A stretch of 64,000 nucleotides of DNA, from contig MNCI01007659.1 in the NCBI GenBank assembly GCA_015680685.1, positions 327,633 to 391,632 of the forward strand, read 5' to 3'. The notes under the pieces are model-generated. The model had not been told where the DNA came from. It ran no database searches and worked only from the letters and a program-made list of their open reading frames with translations. This document shows, one piece after another, positions 33,640-46,019 of the stretch (position 1 is its first letter; the number at the start of each line of letters is the position of its first letter). Position numbers and translations under genes: made by a program. The stretch comes from Gnetum montanum. Taxonomy: Eukaryota; Streptophyta; Gnetopsida; Gnetales; Gnetaceae.

Positions 33640-34718
33640 AAAATAAATCATGGCTTAATTGAATAATGAAAATAGATTAAAGTTGAAATCTCAATTGGTC
33701 CAAATTACTTTTGAAAACATGGTAAATGAGGGAACATCTCCTATCATGATGCAATTTCATTAACACAAATTGGGACGATGACCTAAAGAAGCTCTGCCTA
33801 TTACCCTTGAGAAGGATTTATCCAAACAAGGCTTCATTGAGAATTTGGCAAAATTATGAAGCCATGTCATCCCAAAAATTAGTGTATGCTACTCATAAGA
33901 AGAAAGAGCTTCATGATATGATTGTAGAGTAGAAGTATGAATGACTACATGTTAGGAAGCATGTATGACCTTCTTCTAAATACTTCCATTACTGCAACAT
34001 AAATGATTCTAAGGAAAGGAGGTTCATGCATCTTTGTTTGTGAGACCTAAGCTATACTTATGATGATTCAAAGTAGTCCATAATTTCACATTTGTCTTAC
34101 CTTCATTTGGATAGAGTTGTTGATAGGTTGAATAAGCCATTATTTTTGTGAATCTATGAGGGTTAAATTAATGAAGCACTTTACATTCCACTTGAAAGCA
34201 TTGAAAAGAGTAGAATAAAAAAGATTGATATGGTTAACATTCTCACATTCAATGGGCAGTTAAATGATGACTCACAACTTCATGTTCAAATATTTATCAT
34301 TTCTTGTGAATTGTAAGGGTTTAACAATGAGTGATAGAAGCTTAGCATTTTCCACCATACTCATTGATCATGCCAAAACATGGTATTAAGCTCTTGCACC
34401 CAACTCCATCTCTTCTTGGGTAGACATGTTAAAAGGTTTCCATGTCAAATTTTAATCTTATGCTTGATTTGAAAACCTTGAAAAGAAGATAGCATGATCA
34501 AACCAACATATCAATGAATCATTAGATGTGGTTATGGAATGGTATAATTGCATGCTTAATTAATGTCCAACTCATGGGTTCAACAAATGTGAATAATTAA
34601 TGCATCTAATAAAAGGACTATGATCATAAATTACTGCTATGTTAGATGCTATAGCTAAATTGAAAGATGAATGACATAAAAATGCCAATGTAGAAAAAGC
34701 AAACATAAATCCCCAATG
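33640..34718 (+). pseudogene. gag: Gag fragment of element C
   Basis: The forward reading has NRLKLKSQLVQITF at the start, RIKKIDMVNILTFNGQLN in the middle, and a capsid part DHAKTWY, NSISSWVDMLKGFHVKF, INESLDVVMEWYNCMLN, CPTHGFNKCE. This pattern (short RNA-binding start, CP-HG turn) is of the Athila Gag type. Coding is interrupted by many stops and is cut at 34718, where the LTR of element B begins. No downstream part of C is found in the window. Confidence 0.75.
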
Positions 34719-36034
34719 TATTGCACCTAAAAAATTAAATCTCTGGAAAAATAAAAAATGCTAGGTGCAAAAATATTTTTGAACTTGAATCCCAAGGGCC
34801 TCCAAGAAAGATGATCCAAGGTGCCCTAGATGGTCTAGTTGATCACCCAAGGACTTGAAGAATGTAAATAGAGAAAAATAAAATTACAAATTTGGATGAA
34901 AAATAAACACAAAAATTAAAACTTGAAATGAATTCTGCATAACAAATGAACTATAAACTTTATTAAAATAGCAAGTTGATTAAAGTATAAAGTTTAAAGA
35001 AGTACAAACTGTGTGCTCAAATGTACAAGAAGCTTGCTTGGATGGGGCTTGAAGCCTATTTGAGCTAGCAGGTTATGTTCTACAGTCAAACTCCATGATC
35101 CAGCTACTTCCCAACTCCAATCGCTAATAACTCCTTGCAATTTTTCACTTGAATCTACAACTTTGGTTATAAATGGTGCTAATGGTGATGCTTGACTCTT
35201 ATTGCAATGGTACTATGCTAAGAGTCTTTGATGCTCAAGTAGATACCAATGTGCTCTAAAATTCTTACAAATGCCAAATGGGTTCACAATTCTTGAGGTT
35301 GCAAAAATGTTTAGAACTAAATAAGTTGTTCAATTTTGGCTTTTATAGGCTTCAAGATTGCTAATTTTATGCTGTAAATTTTTGCCATGATTGTTAATAA
35401 ATTGGTGTTATTTGTAGGTGTAACAGGCCATTATTTCTAGTGTAGTTGTCCATTTGTGACAAATTTTTGACATCGCATGGCCATCAAAACCAAACTAGAT
35501 AATAAATATAGTAAATGAACTTTTGTTACTACATTGGCTTCACCTCAACTATGTTGGCCTTGGAGAGCTACATTGGCATTCTTGAAATTTGTTGGGAAAT
35601 ATGGTGACTACATTGGCCATGTAGAGATTGTTGAGAATCTGAGATGACTAAGTTGGTCATGCTACAATTTCTCGAAATTGTGATGACTACATTGGCCATT
35701 ACCAGGAAAATAAAAAACCTAATAAATTCAATGCTGGGTATGTAGCTCTAGCATAGTCAAGGCCATAACCACCATAAAACCCACAAAAATGCCAAATTTG
35801 GTAGTTCCCAAGGCATTTTCAATCTTTCCAAGCCAAAATATAGACATGACATTACTTTTACCACTTATGAAGTAAGGACGTAGAAACTTATGAGGCATTT
35901 TTTAGCTCCAAAAAGTTAAAGTATGCAAGATTGTAGCTCATGGGTCACAAACATTACATTTATAATAAAATCTTATCTCAAGTTGGATGGTGAAGATTAC
36001 AAGTCACAACATGAATTTTCTTAGTGGTGTTTCA
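34719..36034 (-). repeat. 3' LTR of element B
   Basis: On the minus strand it starts TGAAACACCACTAAGAAAATT and ends TTTTTTAGGTGCAATA, aligning with both ends of the E1 3' LTR (TGAAATACC... and ...CAATA). 1316 bp. Short units around ACTACATTGGCCATGTAG recur at 35530-35700. The base run left of it, CAATG, is a candidate target duplication whose partner is lost. Confidence 0.85.
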
Positions 36035-37084
36035 TTTGCTCCTTTTTGTTGATGTTTTATGGACTGACCCAAGGAACATTGACAAAGAACACAAAACATC
36101 ATTGTAGGTCAATCACCAATGTTTCCTCTTTGCACTTGATTCAGTAGTGTTGAACCATACCAAAAACTGCTTGTGATGATGGGATAAGTGTTATGATGAG
36201 GTGATATGGGATAAAAGCCATATTTGGCTAAAATAAAAAGGTCATGAGGGTTAATAATGAGTTCCACATGTTAACATCATGGTTATTTCATGGCAATGAA
36301 ATATTGGCTAATCAATGTAGTTTTTGCACTTCGTGCTTCGAAGTGTTGGTCAGTCAGTAATGTCTTCGAGGAACCACAATACACTCTAAGATTTCCTAGG
36401 CTATCAAGCTTCTCCTTTTGCATGTTTGAAGCCATTGATATATCTTTTATTCTTCCTCAGCCCTTCAGCTCTTTGTTAGTTTACTTCCCCCCATTTTTAT
36501 TTTTCCTTTTTGGGGTGAAACCTTCCTTGAGTTTTAGTGCCAAGGCTAGGTTTGATTTGGTTTTCTCATTAGATGAGATGTGTTACATTCAATGAACTTG
36601 ATGATGAAACATGATGAAAAAGATGTCAAATGGACATAATGCATGAGTGTCAAGCATAGGTCAACATTGTTGTTTAGTATAAGGAATGTTACAATTAGGC
36701 TATGGGATGGTTGCTCAAAGAGGGAATAATAGGAGTGAACTAGAATAAGAACTCTTGGCATGGTAGGATAAGCTAACCAAATCTTACACATCAAGGTCAT
36801 GTTGTAACTTGCTACCATAATGAGTTGCACCTTTGTGATGAATTTAGGCTTCATCCTGCAAGTGCAACACTATGAGAACACAAGAACAAGATAGAAAAAT
36901 TGTTGTCACAAGATAATACATAAAGTTACATGAGATAATCAACAAACCAAGTCATCATAGGTCTTTATTGTTACAAAGTTTAAAATCCACTTATTGTGCA
37001 AAAAGAGATAGAGAAAAGAATGTTGGCTTGCTTGTTATTGGTCACCATGGTCATGGATGTCAATATCGGTACCTACAAAGAAAA
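36035..37084 (-). other. Polypurine tract and 3' tail of element B
   Basis: CAACAAAAAGGAGCAAA precedes the LTR on the minus strand (36035-36054). The following kilobase aligns in patches with the tail of element A (43344-44300), for example around 36790-36890 against 44185-44275. An ORF-like stretch of 101 codons on the plus strand here has no recognisable domain. Confidence 0.65.
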
Positions 37085-38345
37085 CATGTTAGATGTAATA
37101 AGTTTTAGATAGGAATGATTGACCAGATTGGCCAACTCATTCCCATCCATCTCTACCACCCTAAAGGATCCATTTCTATAGGCCTTGGTGATTAAGAAAG
37201 GCCCTTCCCAATTGGCTAAGAATTTTTCTACATGCTCATGGACATCCTTGAGGACCAGGTCTTTCTTCTTGATCTTGATATTTTATTTACTTAGGTCATG
37301 GTGATGCAATTATTTTTTCCTCTCTTTGTATCACTCAATGTGAGCAAGCATTTGCACTCATTGCTCTTCTATCAAGTCTAGGTCCATGGTACATATCTCC
37401 TTATATAGTTCATTATTGATGAAGTTCAATAGCATTACTCTCAATGATGGAAGTTGCAATTCAAAAGGAAAAACAACTTTAGAACCATAAACTAGGCTAT
37501 ATGAGGTTACTTTGTTTGTAGTTCAAAAGGTGGTTTGATAGGTCCAAAATTCATGGACAAAACGCTCATGCCACTTACATCTACTATTATTCAACATATT
37601 TTTAAGCAAGTTTATAGTAGCATTGTTGCTATCTTTAACTTTTCCATAGAGTTGAGGGTAGTATGGTAATTAAAAGGAATGTTTAATGCCTAGGTTTTTG
37701 ATAAAATGCTTTCACTTCTTGGCTGCTAAACTTTGGTCCATTATCCATGACTATGGTCATAGGTATGCCAAAACAGGCTACTTTGTTATTGATTATAAAT
37801 CTATAGACTTGTTGACACATTATTTTCCTTAGGGGAATAGCTTCAACCAACTTTCTAAAGTACTTAGTTGTAGTGATAATGAAACTATTCCCTATAGAAT
37901 ATTTAGGTGTTATAGGTCTAATAATGTTCAACTTGCATCATTGAAATGACCAAGTTATTTGAGTAGTATGTAACGCAATTGGTGCCACATGTATTAGGTT
38001 GCTATGCTATTGAGAAATGTCATACGTTTTAACCTTCTGTAGGAAATAATTTTTCATATAGGGTTAGTAATAGCCTAGTCTTCTAATATTAGAATCCATG
38101 GCTCTAGGTCCTATATGTCCTCCACATACACCCTCATGAACTTACTCAAAGATTGCACGAGATTCAGATTTTCCAAAGCATACTAATAATATCCCATAAT
38201 AAGATCATCAACATAATGTGTTATCACCTACAATGACATATTGTTTTAATCTTTTACATATAGTATCCTTTTGAGAAGTGGTCAAGCCTTGTGAAGATTC
38301 ACCATGCATTAGGTAAGACTTGATATCATCGTACCACTCCCTTTT
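37085..38345 (-). pseudogene. int: Integrase of element B
   Basis: The open part 37931-37683 reads MNIIRPITPKYSIGNSF, then FRKLVEAIPLRKIMC, FGIPMTIVMDNGPKFSSQEV. The second catalytic D (MDNG) is present; the first (D in W-G-x-D) is now N. The C-terminal end reads KFLANWEGPFLITKAY and MDGNELANLVNHSYL, matching E1. The zinc-binding part (38345-38000) is degenerate. Stops and the lost D make it inactive. Confidence 0.85.
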
Positions 38346-38659
38346 GAGGAGCGGTGTTGATAGAGGCTAGAGGCTATAGAGTCACCTTTAGTATTCTATG
38401 TAATGGAGATAGCATAGTTCACAATTAAGGTAGGTAAGTTACTAAATAGATTAGATGTGACACTTAGGGATAAGGTTGCAATGGCATTAGCTAGTGTGTT
38501 CTTGGTTTAGGGTGCATGTTGGATACTAATGTTTATAAATTGTTGCATTAGTTTCTTTTCTAAGTTACAGTAAGGTTCCAAATGTTTGGCTTTACATGTG
38601 TAAACCTCTATTACCTAGTTGATCACAAGTTGTGAATCATTTTTGATCAATCAAGCATT

Positions 38660-38960
38660 TCATTTCCTAGTCATGAGCTACCATCATTCCCTTGATCATT
38701 TCTTCATATTTTGCAATATTATTGGTACATGGGAATTGAAGATAGTAATTGAAGGATTGGATTTCATCATACAGGAATGTTATGATGACAATAGTATTGG
38801 CCCCATGGGTGGTTGAATCTTCATCAAAGTGCATAATTACTTCATAGCCCTTAGGTATTTCACTAATAGTGTTGACATGGTCATTAGGAAACTTGGGATT
38901 AATGATCACATGGTCTTCTACTAGTAAAATAGCAAGTTGTGTAGTTATCACTTAGCCTTT
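38660..38960 (-). pseudogene. Archaeal-type RNase H of element B
   Basis: 94 open codons read DHVIINPKFPNDHV, GYEVIMHFDEDSTTHGANTI, YYLQFPCTNNIAKYEEMIKG. The first catalytic D and the FPCTNN..(E/K)Y motif align with E1 at 22850-23340. The E of the active site is K here. The fold marks the Tat lineage. Confidence 0.8.
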
Positions 38961-39199
38961 TGTTGATTCTTGAGAGATGTAATGGAGCGCAAATTTGGTT
39001 GTTATGGATTTCAAATGGGCCATATGACTAGTCTCTTAGATATTGGTTGTTATGGCTCTAAGTACATTGTCCTTGCAAATGATGTTCAACTGGCTCCTAA
39101 AGAGGTAGTCTCTTCACTTCTTTAATGAGAGGACCAAGGCTTGACAATACTTCTCCACTTCAGTGTATCAAGTCTCATGGGATATCAATGCATGGCTTA

Positions 39200-40587
39200 G
39201 GTACTATACAAGTAACTCTACCTCATCATCCTATTTTTGATAAAGTAGAGAAGTAATGGACGTGTTGTAAATAGCAAGATAGATGTAAAAACGTTTATCC
39301 TTTTGCGATGGATATACAATAGGTAGTTATGCCAAGTCTTACACATAATATTTTCAAAGGCTTCTTGGCATTGAGTTTCCAACTCATAGTGAATTCCTTT
39401 ATTAAGCAAGTGTTGCATAGGTTGTAACTTATCCATAAGCCTAGTGATGACACTACCAAGTTAGTTGGCACTACCAAGTTGGATATGGCCTTAACCTTAT
39501 CAAGATGGACATGTATTCTTGCTTTAGATACTACAAATCCAAGAATCTTACTAGTTTTGACACTGAAGACACACTTCTTGGGATTAAACCTAAGCTCATA
39601 TTTGAGACATCATTTTAACATGAGGTCAAGGTCATGCACATCATCATTAGTAACTTTGGACTTAAAGGCTATATCATATATGTAGTCATTGAGTAATCCT
39701 AGCATATACTTACTAAAGATATATATCATTACTCTTTGGTAGGTTGCTCCTATGTTCTCTAGGCCAAAGGGCATCATGATGTAACAAAATATATCCCAAG
39801 GGATCATGAAGATCATGCAAAGTTGTTCTAGGTTAATCCTAACTTAATTGTATCTTGAGAACCCATCCATGAAGGATAATAAGGCATGTCTAGCTGTAGT
39901 ATTGATAACTTGGTTAATACTAGGCAAAGGAAAATCATCCTTGATGGATGCCTTATTCAGGTCTTAGAAATCAATATAGATGTGTATGCTCCCATTTTTC
40001 TTACTAATTACTACTCTGTTGGATATCCATTCCATGTAATTGATGGCTCAAATGAAGCTAGCCAGATATAGTTTTGTGATTTCATCATAGACTGCTAGGG
40101 TTAAATCTAGTCTAACCTTACAAAATTTTTTCTTAACTAACTTGATACTAGGGTTGAGTATGATGTTATGTTGCACTAGACATGGGTCAAGACATAGCAT
40201 ATATTCATATGACTAGGAAAAGACCTTAATGATATCTTGGAGGATCTTGGTGATGTGTTAAGCCTATTAAGGTTCTAGTGAGGAACTTAGTTTTAGTATT
40301 TTCTCCTTACCACAATGTGTTGTGATAGGAAACTTAACTAGAAAGCCTTTGATAATGTTTCTAGCCTCGAGGTCAAGGGTTTTGACTAGGTTTTTAGGCC
40401 ATTTTAGAGGTTTCTCTATAGAGGTTACGTGGTCGGCAAGACCCTTAGGCTTAAGATCTAAATAATTAGGGTCTATTATCTATTCAGCATCACCATTAGG
40501 TCCACTTAGGCTCAAAGGAAAACTAATTTGCTTCCATGTGTCCATACTCCAATCCTACATATTAACCATAAGCACATTAAGGAGCAC
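39200..40587 (-). pseudogene. Pol linker and reverse transcriptase of element B
   Basis: The linker starts at 40587 directly after a T-rich tract ending in CTAG, with QDWSMDTWKQISFPLSL. Reverse transcriptase follows: SNRVVISKKNGSIHIYIDF, LNKASIKDDFPLPSINQV, HALLSFMDGFSRYN and MMPFGLENIGATYQR. The catalytic box (39673-39684) reads Y-I-Y-D instead of Y-x-D-D, so a metal-binding aspartate is lost by one GAT-to-TAT change. The thumb region ends SLGLWISYN. From 39200 to 38960 only scraps of a tether or RNase H remain. There are about eight stops. Confidence 0.85.
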
Positions 40588-41290
40588 CTAGATAATAAAA
40601 TGAGTAAATACTGCCAAAATATTGTAAAATACTTTAGTAACAATGCATGAATAACCTAAAACATATTGCATCGCTGGTCAAGAAAGATTTAAATAAGGCC
40701 ACTAAGGTTACTAGAGGTAGGTGAAGTAAATGGGATGAAGTAAACGTTAAATAAGGTCAAGTGAAGGCTAAATGATGGTAGAATTGAGCCAAATGAAGGC
40801 TGAATGATGATCAAACTCCATTCAATGATGTCATTTAAGAGTAAAACATGGTCAAAAGAAATCATGTAAGGGGATTTCAAGTGGATAAGGTGCATCAAAG
40901 GCTAAAAAGCATGAAATGAGGCTAAACAAGGGCCAAATGATGGTCATCTATGGTCAAGTAATGAACAAGTGATGGTTGAGCCCCATCAAATGGTGCTCTT
41001 GATGGTTGAACAAGGTCACAGTGATTCCTAATGGTATAAATTATCATTAACTCAAGTTTTCCAAGGTTGAATGATCTTAAATGATAAAAATATTTTTTGG
41101 AACAGGGCCAAATGATGCTCTAATGACAAAAAATAAAGCTAAATAACATCGCGGGGTCAAATAATGAAGGTTAACAATGCATAACAAGGTATAAACAAGT
41201 TGAAACACCTTGGAGCAAAGCAAAATATGTTAAGATGTTAAAAAAGTTGAAAAGATGGTTAATATTGATCAATCATGGTTAAATTTTGCC
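40588..41290 (-). other. T-rich end of the element B module
   Basis: On the minus strand this is T-rich, with recurring TTGGCCC and TTTAGCCTTCATTTGGC phrases at 40690-41050, and ends in TTTTATTATCTAG at 40588. It corresponds to 15061-15553 plus 22358-22466 in E1. Confidence 0.6.
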
Positions 41291-41697
41291 AATTTTAGAC
41301 CTTAGTGGGCTATAGTGGAGGTCTACAAGGCTTATAGGTGAGTTTAGGCACTTGGTATCGTCATATTAATGCTATTTGAAGCCAAAAATGAAACCTCTTC
41401 TTGTAAGTATGCTAGGCCCAGCTGGGACTATGTTGACTAGTGTAGTTGGGATAGGTCCTTATATAGTCAATGTCAGCAAGTAGTTTTCTAGGTTTGCTAT
41501 GGCCAATTTAGGGGTCCCGATGGTCTGTATGGCTAGCGTAGTGGATTGGGGTTGGAGATTAATGAAGCTAGGCATCATTTTGATCCTTAAGAAGTTGCAA
41601 ATGATGTCAAGTACTAGTAACTACATTAGCTAGCATAGTCCTAGCATAAATGCATCAGAAGAAGGTTTTGTGGGATCTTAAGATTGGAATTTCTACC
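41290..41697. repeat. ~185-bp array of element B, left part
   Basis: It contains hairpin-like cores near 41405 (GACTATGTTGACTAGTGTAG), 41527 and 41620 (CTACATTAGCTAGCATAGT). It is interrupted at 41698 by element A and continues at 50880. Confidence 0.65.
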
Positions 41698-41702
41698 TCA
41701 TT
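41698..41702. other. Left target-site duplication of element A
   Basis: TCATT, identical to 50875-50879. Confidence 0.9.
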
Positions 41703-43343
41703 TGTAACGATTGAAAATGTCAGTGGCTAGAATCATCGAGGGATCAATGGACGCATAGCCTTAACCCCACCTCTGCATGAGGGCCTTGCTAAAAATGGAA
41801 GTAGAGCACCCTAAATGATCTTGTTGATTGAATAGGTATTTTGTGAGTTTCCATTGGGGCGGTGGGTGCAACTGGGGGGTGGCATGGTTAGCTGAAATGC
41901 AAGTGCAAATAATGCAAAATGGTGCTAAGTGTCAAAGCAATGCTTCACAATGCTAAGTGTAGAGCAAAACCAAGGAATGAAGGTGAGCATAGCTAAGGGT
42001 TTCAACCAAAATGAGAGTGTCAACCCATGGACACTACCATCGAGCATAATACAATGTGATAATGCATGAAAACATGTGAAAAGATGTAAGAAAAATACCA
42101 TAAAATGCTAGAAATGGAAGAGAGAAATGCAACGCTGCCCCAAATGGGAGTGTAGTTAACTTCACAAGGGTCTTAGAAGGTACACAATGTACAATAGGTG
42201 CAGTGGGAGCATAGTCACAATCTTAGTGATGTTAGGCTGTGAAGTCTAGTACTTGTTGTGATGAACTATGCCTACCAGGTTAACCACCGTGGTGTACTGT
42301 GTATTGTTCTATAAGATTGCAATATGGCTGTAGTGTACGGTGTAGTGCAGGAATGCCTCTCTACTGGTGTGGTGTGCTTTAAGTCTCATTTGCCCATGGA
42401 GCTAAGTGCCAAGATGGTGAAATGCCAAATGCCCAAATGAAAGTGTCAATTGCCCAATGGGTGAAAAATGGAAGATCCCCCCCCTTTAAAACATTAGGGT
42501 GAAAGCATATTTATAGAGCTAGGGTTAGCCCAAAATGTGGATTGGGTGCCACGTGGTAGTGCAGTAGGTGGGACCATAAGAAAAATTCAAAAAAATTTCT
42601 AAGTATGGAGGTAACTAGAAAAAGTTCAAAAATTTTTCTAACTTTGGTTGCTACACTCATCCTATGTTATGTGTAGGACATGGGATGCTATCTGCTATGC
42701 TTGTCCCATGTTATGTGCAAGACATGGGATGTTGGCTGCTATGCTCATCTCATGTTACGTGCAAGACATAGGATGCTCCCTCGGGATAGGGCATAACATG
42801 GACACTTAGAAGAATCTAGTGAAGACTGTAATCCTTGTTCTTATTATGCTAGCTATGCTCTAGAGCATAGTAGGATGGGTGGCCTTAGGAGTTAGAAAAT
42901 ATGTCAAATGCCTCTTCCATGCTGAGCTAGCTTGACAACTTTTGGCTTAACACTTAGGCAAAACTTGTCATTGAAAATTGTGCTATGCTAGCTATGCTCT
43001 AGAGCATAGAAAGCAAAGTGAGAGCATAGTAGAAAACTTATAAAAAATTTTCATGCAATTGCTATTGACAATTGGAAAATTTTGCAAAATAGGCCTTGAT
43101 GCATGTTACGCTGGCTACGTTGGGGATCGTAGCACTAATACTTAGAAAAATTTACCAAGTTTTGACACTTAGATAAATTTGCAAAATGTGCCATTGTTTT
43201 GATACCTAGAAAAAATCTACAAATCTGGTAGTTGGATCCAACTACACTCAACACTTAGAAAAATTTGGGTAAAGTGCCACTGTTTTGACACTTAGCCAAA
43301 CTTGTAGTTGAGATGCCAAGACTTGAAATTTTGTGGTGTTTCA
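41703..43343 (-). repeat. 3' LTR of element A
   Basis: On the minus strand it runs from TGAAACACCACAAAATTT (43343) to TTTTCAATCGTTACA (41703). It carries three ~45-bp tandem units at 42648-42779 (core CCCATGTTATGTGCAAGACA) and the perfect 18-bp palindrome CTATGCTCTAGAGCATAG twice, at 42853-42870 and 42992-43009. Confidence 0.93.
42508..42515 (-). promoter_or_regulatory. TATA box in the 3' LTR of element A
   Basis: TATAAATA on the minus strand. The same octamer is at 50053-50060 in the 5' LTR, where it could drive element transcription. Confidence 0.6.
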
Positions 43344-45239
43344 ATGATCCCTCTTTGTTGATGTCTGGAGGAGTGTCCTGAGAGACATTGATAAAGAATT
43401 GAAAAACACCACAGTAGACATGGTGCTAACATTGCTTTTTGGTACCAAATCAGGTGTCGTTCCACCATGTTTAAGAGTGCTATGGATAAGGGTATGCTTA
43501 GGCAAAGTGTGCAGGCAATGTGCTAGGGAGATGAAATGCAAGCAAAGGAAATAAGATGTAAACAGTGTATCCTGATGTAAGATGTGAAGTTAGCATAGCT
43601 GATGGTGACCATGGCATGAAGTGGCTTACCCTTGAAACATTAACCTCTCATAGGAGTGTTCATGAGATAGTCAAAGTTGATCCAAGGCTAGGCTAGTTAC
43701 AAAGTTGTAGCATTGTCAATTTACTTAGGGATGTTCTTTTCCACATTTCTCTTCTTTTTTTATATACTTTTTCTTCTTTGCTTTGCTACAAGGTGAACCC
43801 TCATTGGGTTCAACTTATTGTTGATTGCTAGCTACAAGGTGTGGCCCATCGAGTAGATGGGCTTTGTTTTGATGCAACTACATTGCATATGTAGGATAGG
43901 TGTTTCCTCCCCATGATGAGTTGAATTACATCCACTTGGGCCTTGACTAACCAATAGAGGCTTCCCATAGGATGAGTTATGTTGCATCTTCCATGGATTC
44001 TATGATTGATGTGAAGAGAATGTCATCTGCATCATAGTGCATATGCATTAGAGGGATGTGCAATCATGAGTATGTGGGGGATGAGAGGCTATTGGCATGA
44101 AGAAGTGGATGTGCATAGGCTATAATGGGATGAGGGGGATGTACACTCTTAAGCGGCTTAACTAGTCCAATCATGCACATCAAAGTGATGTGGTGACTTG
44201 CCGCTACAATGAGATGTGTCTTTGCTCGACCACCTCCAAGGCTTTGTCTTGCAAACACAACTTCGAGAAGACAAGAAAACCAAAAAATATGAAATTCAAG
44301 TGCAAATGCCAAATATGAAGATAATACAAGTGCTGGATGTGAAGATGCTATAAATGCATCAAATGTTGTGCCAATTGTAAGTGCTCAAGAAGCTAGTAAA
44401 AGTGCCAGGGCGATGATGTTGTGAGTCCATCGAAGGCTGCACTAATGGAAAGTTGTCCAAAAGATTAGTAGAATGGTGGGAGGCGATGATGCTGTGAGTG
44501 CCCAAAGGATTTAACTAATGGTAGGTGCTCTAAGAGATTAGCAACATGTCAATTTAAAATCTTGGTATACTGTGAACCCAGTTTAAGGTTATGGCAGACC
44601 ATGATGTGCTAGTTTATAGTCCTAGTAGACTGCTAGGTGCTAGTTTAACATCATAGTAGATGTTGGATGTTGTGCTAGTTTAATGTCATGATCCAAGGAC
44701 AATCTATGCTATTTTATCATCATAATGAACTATCTATGCCACTTTATAGCCATAGCATACTAGTGCTTACCTTACTTGTGTGAGGTGTGATGCTGCATGC
44801 GTAGTCATGCTATGTGCCTACAAGATCCTACAAAAATCAACTAGAAAAATAACATGAAGTGAAACCTATACTAAAAAAAGTTAGAATGCACAAATGAAAG
44901 GAAATCAATGTAAAGAGTGATAGTTTTAGGCCATTCCAAGATGCAACGGTAGTTTAAAGCCATTTTACGCTATCAAGTCTTGCTAGATTTGGGCCATTGC
45001 TAGTTTAAGGTCATTTTGGGCCATCACTAGTTTAAGGTCTTTTTAGGCCATGTGTTTTTGTAGTTTTATGTTTTTTCTATGTATTTTTGATGTTTTTTAA
45101 ATACAATGTGTAAGCTAAGTGGATGGCTGCATAAACAAAGTACAAATGCGTAAGCAAAGTGAACCATTATGTAAACTAGGCAAGTAGGTGAAATGTAAAT
45201 GCATGAACAAATGCAACACAAGAAAAAACAAAAAATGCA
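43344..45239 (-). other. Polypurine tract and 3' tail of element A with minisatellite
   Basis: AACAAAGAGGGATCAT precedes the 3' LTR (43344-43363). Further upstream, 45060-44520 holds spaced units with TTAAACTAGCAC, corresponding to the minisatellite that follows integrase in E1. The junction with the protease extension lies near 45060-45240. No coding domain occurs between, so the whole polymerase half is deleted here. Confidence 0.75.
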
Positions 45240-46019
45240 TGGCCCATGAAGGCAAGGGGTAAGTAGGTTCTTAGCACGTTTTTGGCCAACGGAAAGTCTT
45301 GGTCATGTATTTGCTTCCTAACTGGGCATGGATTAGGGGGCACGCAAGGCTTAGTATCCTCCACTTGTTTAGGTGTGTTAGCCTTAGGCATTGCATTGGT
45401 TGTTGTAGGTGTACCACCAAGAAACTCCACCTCCAACACTAGATCCATGTCTATGTTGTGAATAGCCAAAGAGGAGGCATTATCATTGTGGATGATAACT
45501 TGATCCCCTTTATATGGAAGGTGGATTTCTTGATGAATGGGAGAGGAGACAGTCCATAGTTAAGCTAACTAAGGCCTACGCATTATCAGGTTGGAGCCTA
45601 GCATATTTTCTATGATAATGAAATCTGTTCTAGTGGGGAATTTCTCTCTTACCATGAAGGCTAAGTTGATTGTTCCCTTGATAGTGACGCATGATCCATT
45701 GAAGGATTTTAGACACACAAATTTGGTCAGCTTGATTTTATTTGCTAGGCCTAGCTTGTCGATGACAAAGTATAGGACTATGTTTGTTGCTACACCATCA
45801 TCAACATGCACTCTACAAATGGTGCACTTTCCAACACATATGCTAATAGATAGTGAAGTTTTAGTGACCTCCCCTCATTCAAGGTTGACATTAACTACAT
45901 CGTCACAAAATGCTAGGGATGTTGAACTTGATTCCTGTGGTGCAGGGAGCAACATCATTGCATGGATGGTGTTCTCATCTAAAAGGATGTCCTCTATAAT
46001 ATGAATGGAGGCCAACATC
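45240..46019 (-). pseudogene. pro: Aspartic protease of element A
   Basis: The open part 45811-45569 reads MHVDDGVATNIVLYFVIDKLGL, the D-D-G active-site loop, then CLKSFNGSCVTIKGTINLAF and FIIIENMLGSNLIMRRP, the flap and the C-terminal motif. It continues through SSPIHQEIHLPYKGD to an acidic/basic extension. It matches E1 at 3660-4535 and is the best-preserved copy of this domain in the window, with about 80 contiguous codons. Confidence 0.85.

Noticed and set aside
36290-36595. 101-codon plus-strand ORF rich in Phe, Ser and Leu
   Set aside because: It lies in the non-coding tail of element B, antisense to it, with composition expected from AT-rich DNA and no counterpart in element A.
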